Assembly (NCBI RefSeq): GCF_025499605.1
Contig: NZ_JAFMVC010000005.1
Location: 232,919-296,918 of the forward strand
Reading direction: 5' to 3'
Length of the DNA stretch: 64,000 nucleotides
Origin: Carboxylicivirga litoralis
GTDB taxonomy: Bacteria; Bacteroidota; Bacteroidia; Bacteroidales; Marinilabiliaceae
Part shown: positions 10,138 through 19,393 of the stretch, piece after piece
How the letters are laid out: every line of letters starts with the position of its first letter
Numbering within the stretch: the first letter of the stretch is position 1
Notes under the pieces: model-generated
Seen by the model: the letters and a program-made list of their open reading frames with translations, nothing else
What the model was told of the DNA's origin: nothing
Databases searched by the model: none
Position numbers and translations under genes: made by a program

Positions 10138-11775
10138 ATGATTTCGGTAGATGGATTGACGGTAGAGTTTGGTGCTACCACGCTTTTTAAAAATATCTCT
10201 TTCGTTATTAATGAAAAGGATCGCATTGCCTTGATGGGAAAGAACGGAGCCGGGAAATCGACGCTGTTGAAAATACTGGCTGGAGCTCGAGAAGCTAACA
10301 AAGGCCACGTGTCAGTGCCAAAAGATAAGGTGGTGGCTTACTTGCCTCAGCACTTGATGACTGAAGATAATCGCAGTGTGTTTGACGAAGCATCACAGGC
10401 TTTTGCGCATATATTTGCGATGGAAAAGGAGATTGCTGAAATCAATAAAGAGCTGGAAACACGTACTGATTATGAGTCGGAAAGCTATTACGAACTGATT
10501 GAAAAAGTATCGACCTTAAGTGAGAAGTTCTATTCTATTGAAGAAACTAATTTTGATGCTGAGGTAGAGAAAGTGTTATTAGGCCTTGGTTTTATGCGCG
10601 ATGATTTGCAGCGTCCGAGCAGTGAGTTTTCCGGTGGATGGCGTATGCGTATTGAATTGGCTAAAATCCTTCTTCAAAAACCCGATTTAATTCTACTGGA
10701 TGAGCCAACCAACCATTTGGATATTGAATCTATACAGTGGTTGGAAGAATTCTTGATTAATTGCGGAAAGGCGGTTATTGTTATTTCTCACGACCGTGCT
10801 TTTGTTGATACTATTACCACGCGTACCATTGAAGTAACCATGGGGCGTATTTACGATTATAAAGTGAATTATTCGCAATACCTGGTGTTGCGTCAGGAGC
10901 GCAGGGAGCAGCAACTAAAAGCCTACGAAGAGCAACAGAAGATGATTGCTGAAAATGAAGCTTTTATTGAGCGTTTTAAAGGCACCTATTCGAAAACCTT
11001 ACAGGTGCAGAGTCGTGTTAAAATGTTGGAGAAACTGGAAAGGGTAGAGGTGGATGAAGAAGATCGCTCATCGTTGCGTTTGAAATTTCCACCGGCGCCA
11101 CGCTCAGGAAATTATCCTTTGATAGGTACCGAAGTAACCAAGTATTACGACGAACACCTGGTGTTTGTTGATGCCTCATTGACCTTGGAACGTGGTGAGA
11201 AGATTGCGTTTGTTGGGCGAAACGGTGAAGGTAAATCAACACTTGTAAAAGCCATAATGAGCGAGATTGATTACCAGGGAGAACTGCAACTGGGGCACAA
11301 CACAATGATTGGCTATTTTGCCCAGAATCAAGCGTCTTTGTTGGATGAAGAGCTTACGGTGTTTCAGACGATTGACGATATTGCTGTGGGTGATATCCGA
11401 ACTAAAATTAAAGATATGCTGGGTGCCTTTATGTTTGGAGGCGACGACATAGATAAGAAAGTACGTGTGTTGTCAGGTGGAGAGAAAACGCGTTTAGCCA
11501 TGATTAAATTGCTTTTGGAGCCGGTCAACTTATTGATTCTGGATGAACCAACCAACCACCTGGATATGAAAACTAAAGATGTACTTAAAGATGCTTTAAA
11601 AGCGTTTGACGGCACTTTGATTCTGGTGTCTCATGACCGTGATTTCCTGGACGGCTTAGTTGATAAGGTGTATGAGTTTGGTAACCAGAAGGTGAAAGAG
11701 CATCTGGGTAATATTCAGAGCTTCCTGGAGATGAAGAAGATGATGCATTTGAATGAATTAGAGCGAAAGAACTAA
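10138..11775 (+). CDS. ABC-F family ATPase
   Basis: A 545-residue protein with two ABC ATPase domains and no membrane segments, the architecture of ABC-F translation factors. The first domain has Walker A GKNGAGKST (34-42), signature SGGWRMRIELA and Walker B LILLDEPTNHLD. The second has GRNGEGKST (about 360), LSGGEKTRLAM and LLILDEPTNHLD. A charged linker between them (about 245-325, RQERREQQLKAYEEQQ) corresponds to the P-site tRNA interaction motif region. Family members bind the ribosomal E site and adjust translation; some confer antibiotic resistance, but nothing here points to that. The downstream neighbour is convergent, so the gene is probably monocistronic. Confidence 0.92.
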   Translation: MISVDGLTVEFGATTLFKNISFVINEKDRIALMGKNGAGKSTLLKILAGAREANKGHVSVPKDKVVAYLPQHLMTEDNRSVFDEASQAFAHIFAMEKEIAEINKELETRTDYESESYYELIEKVSTLSEKFYSIEETNFDAEVEKVLLGLGFMRDDLQRPSSEFSGGWRMRIELAKILLQKPDLILLDEPTNHLDIESIQWLEEFLINCGKAVIVISHDRAFVDTITTRTIEVTMGRIYDYKVNYSQYLVLRQERREQQLKAYEEQQKMIAENEAFIERFKGTYSKTLQVQSRVKMLEKLERVEVDEEDRSSLRLKFPPAPRSGNYPLIGTEVTKYYDEHLVFVDASLTLERGEKIAFVGRNGEGKSTLVKAIMSEIDYQGELQLGHNTMIGYFAQNQASLLDEELTVFQTIDDIAVGDIRTKIKDMLGAFMFGGDDIDKKVRVLSGGEKTRLAMIKLLLEPVNLLILDEPTNHLDMKTKDVLKDALKAFDGTLILVSHDRDFLDGLVDKVYEFGNQKVKEHLGNIQSFLEMKKMMHLNELERKN

Positions 11776-11807
11776 GCTTCGAAGTTATTTTAATAGATAA
11801 TAAAAAA

Positions 11808-11868
11808 TTGCTCACTGAGCGGAGTCGAAGTGATTGTGGTTTTCATCTCGACTTCGCTTGATGAGCAA
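11808..11868. repeat. Imperfect hairpin, member of a dispersed repeat
   Basis: Arms at 11808-11831 and 11845-11868 pair with a few mismatches (TTGCTCA and AGTCGA are exact on both sides). It lies between two convergent genes and could act as a two-way terminator. The core CTCACTGAGCGGAGTCGAAG recurs in altered form near 18575 and 37175. Confidence 0.65.
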
Positions 11869-11892
11869 ATATTTGAGTTAGCTCTTAGTAGC

Positions 11893-13521
11893 TTATTTTC
11901 GTTGTTCTAAGCCTAGTTCCTTAGCGGAAATGTCACGCATCTCAACTTTACGAACTTTGCCAGTAACAGTTGTAGGAAACTCCTCAACAAACTTCCAGTA
12001 TTTAGGTATTTTGTAGGTCGCAATCTGTCCTTTGCAATAGTTTTGTAAATCCTCACCTGAGAGTTTATCACCATTTTTGAGAATGACCCAGGCCATTACT
12101 TCTTCACCATATTTGGCAGACGGCACGCCAATTACCTGAATATCTTTTATGGAATCGTGCTGGTGTAAGAATTCCTCAATCTCAAATGGTGAAATATTTT
12201 CGCCACCGCGAATAATTAAATCTTTAATTCGCCCTACAATTTTGACATAACCATCTTCATCCATTTCGGCCAAATCGCCCGTATGCATCCAACGTCCTTC
12301 ATCTATCACCGAAGCTGTAGCTTCAGGATTATTCCAGTATTTGAGCATTACAGAGTAACCACGGGTGCAGAACTCACCACGTTCACCTCGGGGTACTATA
12401 GCGCCAGTTTTCGGGTCAATTATTTTAATCTCGATATGCGGATGAACCATACCAACGGTGGCGCAACGGCGATACTCATTATCGTCTACAAAAGTTTGTG
12501 TGCTCACCGGTGATGTTTCAGTCATACCGTAACAGATACCTACTTCACTCATATTCATCTTTTCGCGAACGGCTTTCATGGTTGACTCAGGGCATGAAGC
12601 ACCCGCCATTATGCCGGTCCTCAGACTTGAGTAATCGTATTGGTCAAATGACGGATCGTTTAATTCGGCAATAAACATTAAAGGCACACCATATAAGGAC
12701 GTGCATTTTTCGTCCTGAACAGTTTTAAGTACTGTTTCAGGTACAAATGCTTCGCCTGTGAGTACCATGCAGGCTCCATGGGTGATACATGCCAAATTCG
12801 CCAATACCATACCAAAACAATGGTACAGAGGAACTGGAATACAAACACGATCTTTATTGCTGTACTTTAAGCGTTGACCAATAAAAAAGCCATTATTGAG
12901 TATGTTGTGGTGTGATAGTGTTGCTCCTTTAGGAAAGCCAGTTGTCCCGGATGTATATTGAATATTGATGGGGTCATCAAACTGTAAAGAGTTCTCTAGT
13001 TTTGTCAATTGTTCAGTCGCTATCTTTTTGCCGGTGTCCAACATTGCTTGCCAATCGTGATCAATAACAATAATATTTTTTAAGTGGATGCATGAGCCTC
13101 GCACTTCACCCAAAATATCGATGTAGTTAGTTTGACGAAAACCTTTGGACATGATAAGCAGGCTAATTTCTGACTGGCGAAGCGCATATTTTAATTCAGC
13201 TGCTTTGTAGGCCGGATTGACGTTAACCAGAATGACTCCTAATCGGGCAGTGGCAAATTGCACCAATACCCATTCGAAACGGTTTGGTGACCAAATACCA
13301 ACGCGGTCTCCTTTTTTAACGCCATAGGAAAGAATGCCTTTAGCGACCTCTTCAACTTGTTGCCAGAATTCTTTGTAAGTGGCCCTGTAGTTTTGATAAG
13401 GGACAACAAGCGCTTCATTATCCGGATATTTGTCTGCGGTTTGTTTTAATTGTTCCGAGATTGTAATACCCAGTAAGGGCGTGTCCGACGTTCCATGGTC
13501 GTACGATAATAGATTGTTCAC
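11893..13521 (-). CDS. Acyl-CoA synthetase (AMP-binding)
   Basis: A 542-residue member of the ANL superfamily that activates a carboxylate as an acyl-adenylate and passes it to CoA. The P-loop-like motif YTSGTTGFPKG is at 189-199, GMTETSP near 344, the hinge GRIKDLIIRGGENISPFEIE near 435-455, and the catalytic C-terminal lysine in TVTGKVRKVEMR near 525. The length and the motifs are like the medium/long-chain FadD-like enzymes (the FadK/YngI side of the family), but acid preference is not readable from sequence. Cytoplasmic or membrane-associated. It has its own 363-base upstream spacer and is not in an obvious operon. Confidence 0.9.
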   Translation of the reverse strand: MNNLLSYDHGTSDTPLLGITISEQLKQTADKYPDNEALVVPYQNYRATYKEFWQQVEEVAKGILSYGVKKGDRVGIWSPNRFEWVLVQFATARLGVILVNVNPAYKAAELKYALRQSEISLLIMSKGFRQTNYIDILGEVRGSCIHLKNIIVIDHDWQAMLDTGKKIATEQLTKLENSLQFDDPINIQYTSGTTGFPKGATLSHHNILNNGFFIGQRLKYSNKDRVCIPVPLYHCFGMVLANLACITHGACMVLTGEAFVPETVLKTVQDEKCTSLYGVPLMFIAELNDPSFDQYDYSSLRTGIMAGASCPESTMKAVREKMNMSEVGICYGMTETSPVSTQTFVDDNEYRRCATVGMVHPHIEIKIIDPKTGAIVPRGERGEFCTRGYSVMLKYWNNPEATASVIDEGRWMHTGDLAEMDEDGYVKIVGRIKDLIIRGGENISPFEIEEFLHQHDSIKDIQVIGVPSAKYGEEVMAWVILKNGDKLSGEDLQNYCKGQIATYKIPKYWKFVEEFPTTVTGKVRKVEMRDISAKELGLEQRK

Positions 13522-13884
13522 TGTGTGTGGTTTAATTAGTAATGTTTTACTTTGTCTTATTTAATTTCCTTTAAATATCGAATAGAAAGAAAAATTGAGT
13601 TAAAAGTATTAATTAATAATTAAACTACATGAGGTAAGTCATCTGATTGTCAATTTCGAAAAATGGTAGTAGTTTATAAATTGTTTGTCTTATAACGTTT
13701 TAGTAACAAAAAAGAGTAGCTGAAAATATATAATACTTTTGGTTATTAAGCAGAGTTAAAATGAATGCCTGGGCTCATAAGTGTTATTAGAATTTTACCA
13801 CGACAATGCTTGTTGATCACTCAGATAGCAAGAGGATGAACGAAAGTTATTTTGCATATCTATTTGCTATCAATGTGCTTATTC
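13522..13884. other. Intergenic stretch without a gene
   Basis: This AT-rich spacer lies upstream of the acyl-CoA synthetase and downstream of the metallohydrolase, both on the minus strand. I see no convincing frame, no strong hairpin and no consensus promoter. It presumably holds the promoter of the synthetase gene. Confidence 0.6.
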
Positions 13885-15048
13885 TTATTTATTTACGATG
13901 AGTTGTTGCGATTCCTGAGTTTTCCACCATTGTACAGTTTGAGGCAATTCGCCATTTAAAATTAAACCATCACCTATTTGAGGCGTAAGAACTGGCATGC
14001 CTATTTCTTGCGCCTTTGCTGAAGCACGTGTAATAGGTTCCAGCCAATCGTGCATGGCTAAACGGAAAACACCCCAGTGGATTGGCATCACAGCTTTGGC
14101 TCCAATGTCATTACCCGCCGTAATGGTTTCTTCAGGCATCATGTGTATCTCTTTCCACAGTTCGTTATATTGGCCACATTCCATTAGTGCTAAATCAAAA
14201 GGACCGTATTTTTTGCCTATTGCTTTGAAATGATCGCCATAACCGCTATCGCCACTAAAGAAGATGTTCTTTTCATTGGTTTTAATCACCCATGAGCACC
14301 AAAGGGTAGATGCCTGATCGTTAAACCATTTTCCACGACCAGAAAAATGTTGTGCCGGGGTACAGGCAAATGTTAAATCTTCGTGTCGGAGCTCTTGCCA
14401 CCAATCTAATTCTGTGATTTGACTTTTGTCAACTCCCCAGGCATGCAGGTGCGCGCCAACGCCTAATGGTGTATAAAATTTATCTGTTTTATCCTTGAGT
14501 TTTTTGATAGTATAGTAATCCAGATGATCGTAGTGATCATGAGAGATAAGTATGATATCAATTTTTGGTAATTGCTCAATGGTAATAGGTAAACTCTTAT
14601 TAAAGCGCTTAACGCTAAAAACCTGAACTGGTGAAGCGGATGGTCCCAGCATTGGATCTATTAATATGTTTTTGCCATTGGTTTGAATTAAGAATGATGA
14701 GTGGCCAAACCAAAATAAACGCATGTCACCATTGTAATCTGCCAGGTTGCTTGAGTCCATGGCTACAAAATTGGGGGCATGATGCGGTGTGGCATCCGGA
14801 TGCATATTAAACTGTTCTTTCATCATGGCCCAAAAGTTTTCTCCCGACATATCGATCTTTACATCGCTAATATTGGCAAACTTGCCTTTTCTGAATTGCT
14901 CCGACTGTTCGTATGTTAGTTGAGTTTCTTTATTGGCTCTTGCACCAAATTGTGGGTTCAATGCCATAAAGAGTACCACACTTAAAGCGATACCGCTTAG
15001 TATACTTATCGTTATTATCATTATTTTCTTTCTTTTACTCATAATCAC
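13885..15048 (-). CDS. Membrane-anchored MBL-fold hydrolase, NAPE-PLD-like
   Basis: A 387-residue protein with one N-terminal membrane segment (IMIITISILSGIALSVVLFM, about 9-28), so the catalytic domain is likely periplasmic or a tethered lipoprotein-like form. The metallo-beta-lactamase metal site is present: SHDHYDHLD (His170, His172, Asp174, His175), PAQHFSGRG and GDSGYGDHF. The FGHSSFLIQ and DPMLGPSASPV segments fit the UlaG / N-acylphosphatidylethanolamine phospholipase D branch. Known members cleave phosphodiester or lactone bonds; a lipid substrate is plausible given the anchor but not shown. The first Met is followed by Met3, either of which could start translation. Confidence 0.82.
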   Translation of the reverse strand: MIMSKRKKIMIITISILSGIALSVVLFMALNPQFGARANKETQLTYEQSEQFRKGKFANISDVKIDMSGENFWAMMKEQFNMHPDATPHHAPNFVAMDSSNLADYNGDMRLFWFGHSSFLIQTNGKNILIDPMLGPSASPVQVFSVKRFNKSLPITIEQLPKIDIILISHDHYDHLDYYTIKKLKDKTDKFYTPLGVGAHLHAWGVDKSQITELDWWQELRHEDLTFACTPAQHFSGRGKWFNDQASTLWCSWVIKTNEKNIFFSGDSGYGDHFKAIGKKYGPFDLALMECGQYNELWKEIHMMPEETITAGNDIGAKAVMPIHWGVFRLAMHDWLEPITRASAKAQEIGMPVLTPQIGDGLILNGELPQTVQWWKTQESQQLIVNK

Positions 15049-15198
15049 CTAACTATTAATGATAACAAAAGTAAGAGATGATTTGTGCGTTGATGTATAT
15101 ATTTTACAGCTTGTTGTATACTTATTACTGTTGGTGATTTTTATCAATTTAAAAAGGTCAAGCAGGGCATTTGTAAGGGAAATCCAGGGAGTAGGAGC

Positions 15199-15229
15199 GG
15201 ATCAACCTCGCTAATAGCGAGGTTGATCC
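15199..15229. repeat. Perfect 15-bp inverted repeat
   Basis: GGATCAACCTCGCTA and its exact complement flank one base; as RNA this forms a stem closed by the loop TAATA. It is not followed by a T-run on either strand, so it is not a classical terminator. It sits in the spacer (15049-15347) between the TonB receptor and metallohydrolase genes. Confidence 0.85.
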
Positions 15230-15301
15230 AATGGTGTCCCGAAGAAGGTGCGAAGCTAGTCCTAAAAAGGTATTTAATATTTAGATGCATTAGATTAATA
15301 A

Positions 15302-15327
15302 AAAGCCCGACATTTCTGCCGGGCTTT
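15302..15327 (-). terminator. Rho-independent terminator of the TonB-receptor gene
   Basis: Stem arms AAAGCCCG (15302-15309) and CGGGCTTT (15320-15327). On the minus strand it lies 20 bases after the receptor stop codon and runs into T residues. Confidence 0.8.
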
Positions 15328-15347
15328 CATACTAATATAGTCTATAA

Positions 15348-17762
15348 TTAGTGTCCAAATACATTACTTAGTTTGATACCGAAATAAATGGTTCGTGGAT
15401 TTGTTGGTCCATAAATATAAGCCGGGTCTCTGTTGATGCCTGAATCAAAATCATCCTGGTATGAGTTGAAAATATTCTTAACACCAGCAAAGGCTTTAAA
15501 TGGAAGGCCAGCAATTTTTAAATCATACTCTGCTTTCAAACCTAAGTCAAAAAATGTTGGGGTAGTACGAATAACACCTGGATCTTGATCTTCTAACTCA
15601 ATATAGCTTTCACCTGGTTTTAGGTTTTCGCCATAATAAGCAATCTTCATCTCACCCGTATAAGTTCCACTAGCTATTAAGGTTAATTTTTCTGTTACAC
15701 CATAGTCAACAGAGAAGAAACCATAATCGTTTGGTGTACGTAAGAAATCACTTTCACCTAATTCAACAGCATCACCATACTCGCTTGACTGTAGTGTGTA
15801 TCCAGTACGTAGATATAGTTTCTTGCCTGGAGATGCAGTCAATTCAAAGTTAACTCCTTTAACTTCGGCACCATTTTCGGCATTGCTTCTCACGTAAGTA
15901 GTTACACCGGTAGCTTCATCAAACTCAGGAGCCTGGGCAAATGCATCGTCCAGATTGGTGTAAAATCCTTCTGCTAACAGACCAATGTTCCATGCACCAA
16001 AACGTTTATTAAAGTCAAATGAAGTCATATACGAGTGGCTGGTTTCCTGCTTTAGGTCTGGTGCATTGGCATGAACAACTTTACGAGAGCCTGATGTTTC
16101 GATGTGTAAGTCTTCATCGAATACCTGGGGTGCACGATAACCTTGCGAGTAGCTAACACGCCATTGTAATGATGGTATAACATCCCATAGTACATTAACA
16201 CGTGGTGAAAACACATTACCTGAATTATTTCCTTCTTTATGATCCAGGTCTGTAATTTCGTATCGGTCAAAACGTGCTCCTAAAGATGCTTTGACTGGCC
16301 CAAATTGGTGATCATATTGAGCAAATGCGCCATAAACATTCTTATTTTGGTCGGTTATGGTTGTATTAGGTACATGCCCATTTGAACCAATTACATTGCC
16401 GGCATCATCATAGATTAAGTCGTGGTATCCCAGTTTCTTATCAAGCATATCATCGTGCACTAACTCAATTCCTGTTACCAGACTGTTTTTACCAAAGTCA
16501 GTTTTAAATTGCGTACCAATATTGTAGGTTAATCCATCTGTTTGACCATAGTCGGCCAGGCTTTGTTCTGCTCCATAGTATGATGCACGGTCAACATTTT
16601 GTGCCGAGCCATAAACCGATAACATGCTTCCTGTCCCGATAAAGCGTTCATAGGTTAAAGCTGTCGTTGTAATTTTATGGTCAACGGCTTCAGAAATATC
16701 CGCCTCATGGTTTAGTTTATCAAAATCATTGCCACCTCTACGTTCTTCGTTAACACGGATAAAGTCTAAAGTTATTTTATTGCGATAGTCGATACGGTGA
16801 TACAAACGAGCGCCAAAGGTCAGGTTTTCGAATTGTGAAGCCTCCGAGAAACCATCACCATTGGCATCAAAAGGATCTCTGTCGCGGTAGAAGCCAAATA
16901 AAGCTAATCCAGTTTTTTTATTATCACTCACAATGGTAGAATTCATGTTTAATGAGTAATCATTAATAGCACCGCCATCGCTGCCAACACCCACTGAACT
17001 ATATTGTGAAGTAATATCATACGAATTATTCATCGGGTCTTTTGTAATCAGATTGATGGTGCCGGCCACTGCATTACTACCATACAAAGCCGAACCACCA
17101 CCGCGAACCACTTCAATGCGATCAATCATGCTCGATGGAATTAACTCTAAACCATAGACACCTGCCAGGTTACTAAAGATGGCACGGTTGTTAATTAGAA
17201 TTTGCGAGTGAGCACCATCCATACCATTCATGCGTACTTGTGTGAAACCACAGTTTTGGCAGTTGTTTTCCAAACGTAAACCGGGTACGTAGTTCAAACC
17301 TTCTGAAATAGATACAGCTTGTGTGTTTTCAAGAAGTTTAGGTGTAATAGTATTAACAATAACTGAAGCTGTCGTGCGTTTTTGTTCGTTCCTGTCTGCC
17401 GTAACAACAACTTGCTCCAGACCTAAAACGTCAGTTTCAAGGTCAAAGTCAAGTGTTATGGCTTTACCAGGTTTAAAGATGATGGTTTTTTCAATGGGTT
17501 TGTATCCCATGGCTTGTGCTTTTACCACATACTCGCCTTCAGGAATGTAATTAAGATCGTAAGCTCCTTCCAGGTCAGATGCAACACCCAGTGTAGTATT
17601 GCCAATGGTAATTGTCGCAAATGGCAAGGGTTCACCTTCCGATGTTATGGTTCCCTGAATGGCACATACAGGCTCAGGCGGTGGGGTTGTAGCTAATACT
17701 GTTGTTGAAATAAAAGTTAGAAGTAGCAATAGTGCTTTCGCAATATTAAAATTCATTGTCAA
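15348..17762 (-). CDS. TonB-dependent receptor with carboxypeptidase-regulatory domain
   Basis: A complete 804-residue outer-membrane receptor. After the signal peptide (KALLLLLTFISTTVLA) come a CarboxypepD_reg-like sandwich (about 30-115), a plug domain (about 125-235), and a beta-barrel ending in the aromatic-poor tail LSNVFGH. The plug contains a paired cysteine motif NNCQNCGFTQVRMNGMDG and RGGGSALYGSNAVAGTIN. The barrel ends with FAGVKNIFNSYQDDFD and NPRTIYFGIKL, like BtuB/CirA-type receptors rather than SusC. A small His-rich exported protein is encoded 127 bases upstream on the same strand, which hints at metal or metal-chelate transport; this is inference. The start may be Met1 or Met3 (17756). 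A good terminator follows. Confidence 0.92.
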   Translation of the reverse strand: MTMNFNIAKALLLLLTFISTTVLATTPPPEPVCAIQGTITSEGEPLPFATITIGNTTLGVASDLEGAYDLNYIPEGEYVVKAQAMGYKPIEKTIIFKPGKAITLDFDLETDVLGLEQVVVTADRNEQKRTTASVIVNTITPKLLENTQAVSISEGLNYVPGLRLENNCQNCGFTQVRMNGMDGAHSQILINNRAIFSNLAGVYGLELIPSSMIDRIEVVRGGGSALYGSNAVAGTINLITKDPMNNSYDITSQYSSVGVGSDGGAINDYSLNMNSTIVSDNKKTGLALFGFYRDRDPFDANGDGFSEASQFENLTFGARLYHRIDYRNKITLDFIRVNEERRGGNDFDKLNHEADISEAVDHKITTTALTYERFIGTGSMLSVYGSAQNVDRASYYGAEQSLADYGQTDGLTYNIGTQFKTDFGKNSLVTGIELVHDDMLDKKLGYHDLIYDDAGNVIGSNGHVPNTTITDQNKNVYGAFAQYDHQFGPVKASLGARFDRYEITDLDHKEGNNSGNVFSPRVNVLWDVIPSLQWRVSYSQGYRAPQVFDEDLHIETSGSRKVVHANAPDLKQETSHSYMTSFDFNKRFGAWNIGLLAEGFYTNLDDAFAQAPEFDEATGVTTYVRSNAENGAEVKGVNFELTASPGKKLYLRTGYTLQSSEYGDAVELGESDFLRTPNDYGFFSVDYGVTEKLTLIASGTYTGEMKIAYYGENLKPGESYIELEDQDPGVIRTTPTFFDLGLKAEYDLKIAGLPFKAFAGVKNIFNSYQDDFDSGINRDPAYIYGPTNPRTIYFGIKLSNVFGH

Positions 17763-17889
17763 TTCTGTTTAATTAATCTATTAATAAGATTAAGAGTTAC
17801 TTATTAGGTTGAATGTATCGATATAAAATAGGTGCGTGCTTTCATATAGTAATGAAAGCCAACGGTAATGTATATTAAATGTGAGGGAG

Positions 17890-18234
17890 TTAAGCTACAG
17901 GAGGAGCTCTTCCGGAGTTGGAGCCCAGATATTGCTCATTGATGAAGAAAGGGATCTCCATCTGAATTGTTTCAATATACGAAGGCAGAATATCAGATAA
18001 AAGCTTTGGCGTTTCATCTGATAACATGTTTTGTAGTTGTTGATAGAAAGCAAAATCGGCTGCATTGTGCGAGTGTCCGTCACAACCTGGATGGGCGTGA
18101 CTGTACGATTTTCCATCTATTGTATGGGTGTGATAAAACAAAGCATTGCTTGCAATTTGAATCGCAAACATCATTACAAGCAGTATTGCCAGCCTATTAA
18201 AGACTTTTTGGTATTTTATGTGCTTATTTATCAC
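17890..18234 (-). CDS. Small His-rich exported protein
   Basis: A 114-residue protein with a basic N-terminus and one hydrophobic signal/anchor segment (LAILLVMMFAIQIASNALF, about 15-33). It is followed by a histidine cluster (YHTHTIDGKSYSHAHPGC, GHSHN) suited to metal binding, and it ends GRAPPVA. It lies immediately upstream of the TonB-dependent receptor and probably shares its transcript. Similar small His-rich proteins beside TonB receptors or metal pumps are common in Bacteroidota, but I know of no established function. If the promoter at 18239-18269 is real, the transcript starts within a few bases of the ATG. Confidence 0.65.
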   Translation of the reverse strand: MINKHIKYQKVFNRLAILLVMMFAIQIASNALFYHTHTIDGKSYSHAHPGCDGHSHNAADFAFYQQLQNMLSDETPKLLSDILPSYIETIQMEIPFFINEQYLGSNSGRAPPVA

Positions 18235-18238
18235 GGTG

Positions 18239-18269
18239 CAAAAATGAAAAAATTCTTTAATAATCCAAA
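18239..18269 (-). promoter_or_regulatory. Candidate promoter of the His-rich gene and TonB receptor
   Basis: On the minus strand TTTG (18269-18266), exactly 19 bases, then CATTTTTG (18246-18239): the Bacteroidota consensus with one mismatch (C for T). The start codon is only 5 bases beyond, which would give a nearly leaderless message. Confidence 0.5.
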
Positions 18270-18663
18270 TACCTACATATGGGGATTTATGTCATGTTTT
18301 TATCATGTTTAGCTTGATATGTATCAAGAAGCACAAAAAATGAAGCACAAAAATATTTATTGGAAATGAGCTATAAGTTTTTTATAAAGATGTTAGTGTA
18401 GGGTGAGAGAGAATATGAAAAAGAACAGGTTCTATTCCCATCTTACTATGTGGACAGTTCCTCTAATGATATTACTTGTAAATCAACTCTTTGTTGCAGC
18501 CTGAGTTTTAAAATTTAAATCGAACTCAGTATCCCAAGCACAATATCTAATGATCTAACAAATTTACTCCCTTCGACTCCGCTCAGGGAACACGCTCAGG
18601 GAGTGACTTGAAGCATTAGCTAATAGCTATCAGCTGGTGGCTTTTTTGTTAGATAATTAGGGC
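18270..18663. other. Intergenic stretch, only a repeat recognised
   Basis: No convincing gene lies between the His-rich gene and the barrel-like gene. The only structure I can point to is the dispersed repeat at 18566-18605. AT-rich sequence and a short TCATG-rich stretch near 18290-18310 are otherwise unremarkable. Confidence 0.55.
18566..18605. repeat. Second copy of the dispersed CTTCGACTCCGCTCAG repeat
   Basis: Outer arms ACTCCC and GGGAGT enclose CTTCGACTCCGCTCAGGG and a directly repeated CGCTCAGGGA. The core is the complement of the sequences near 11815 and 37180. Confidence 0.65.
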
Positions 18664-19233
18664 TTAAAACACTCTCACCCCAATCCTTACCGAAAGACGG
18701 TTATAGGTAGTTTTTCTCTCTACTTCGTTTAAATACCAGTCTTTTCGGGTAAATTCAAATTCATGGTAACGGTAACCTAAGGCTATAAAGAAATTATAAT
18801 GCCGCTTACTCGAAAATAAATAGCCAAACTCAGTATTAAAGAAAGCACCTCCTTTTGTGTCGATAATCTCATACTCCCAAAATTCCATGTCTTCCAGGGC
18901 AATGGCATAACCACCAGAGGTGCTCCAAAAGAAACTGGACTTGTTCTTATTGGGTATAAATACTTTAACATTAGGCCCTAAGGGCATTACGGTTACATCA
19001 AGCCATTCTACTCCAGTTACCAGACCGGCAGCAATTGTATTGTTAAACTGATAATTATGTTCCATCAACAAGGAAGTAATGTAAGTTTTGTCGTCATTTT
19101 TCGAGCCAATTAAGGAGCCGATGGATGTGTAGTTGAAATAGCCTTTTTCTTTAGGTGGTACTAATTCAGCATTGTTTTGCGACCACGTCAAGATAGGTAT
19201 AAGTAATAGTAGAAGGGATAATTTTTTTCTCAT
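18664..19233 (-). CDS. Exported protein, probably a small outer-membrane barrel
   Basis: A 189-residue protein. The start at 19233 (MRKKLSLLLLLIPILTWSQ) gives a clean signal peptide; an upstream in-frame ATG would add 13 residues before it. The mature part alternates short polar and aromatic strands (YITSLLMEHNYQF, YNFFIALGYRYHEFEF) and ends RLSVRIGVRVF, with a C-terminal aromatic residue as in outer-membrane barrels. I do not recognise a named family. It is divergent from the LVIVD lipoprotein gene, 160 bases apart, so the two may share regulation. Confidence 0.6.
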   Translation of the reverse strand: MRKKLSLLLLLIPILTWSQNNAELVPPKEKGYFNYTSIGSLIGSKNDDKTYITSLLMEHNYQFNNTIAAGLVTGVEWLDVTVMPLGPNVKVFIPNKNKSSFFWSTSGGYAIALEDMEFWEYEIIDTKGGAFFNTEFGYLFSSKRHYNFFIALGYRYHEFEFTRKDWYLNEVERKTTYNRLSVRIGVRVF

Positions 19234-19393
19234 TTGAATAAGGTTTAATAGGTAAGACTGTTGATTTAACAAATGGGTTGCGTCAATGGAAAATTATTTT
19301 TAGAGACGCAACCATATGCTCTAAGGTTCATCTAGTCAGTTGTATGTGGTGAGGAAGTGCTTGCCCTTTTATTAACCGTAATTAAAACCTAAT

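Noticed and set aside
10138..11775. ABC-F gene as an antibiotic-resistance determinant
   Set aside because: Both ATPase domains and the linker look like housekeeping ABC-F factors, and no mobile or resistance context surrounds it.
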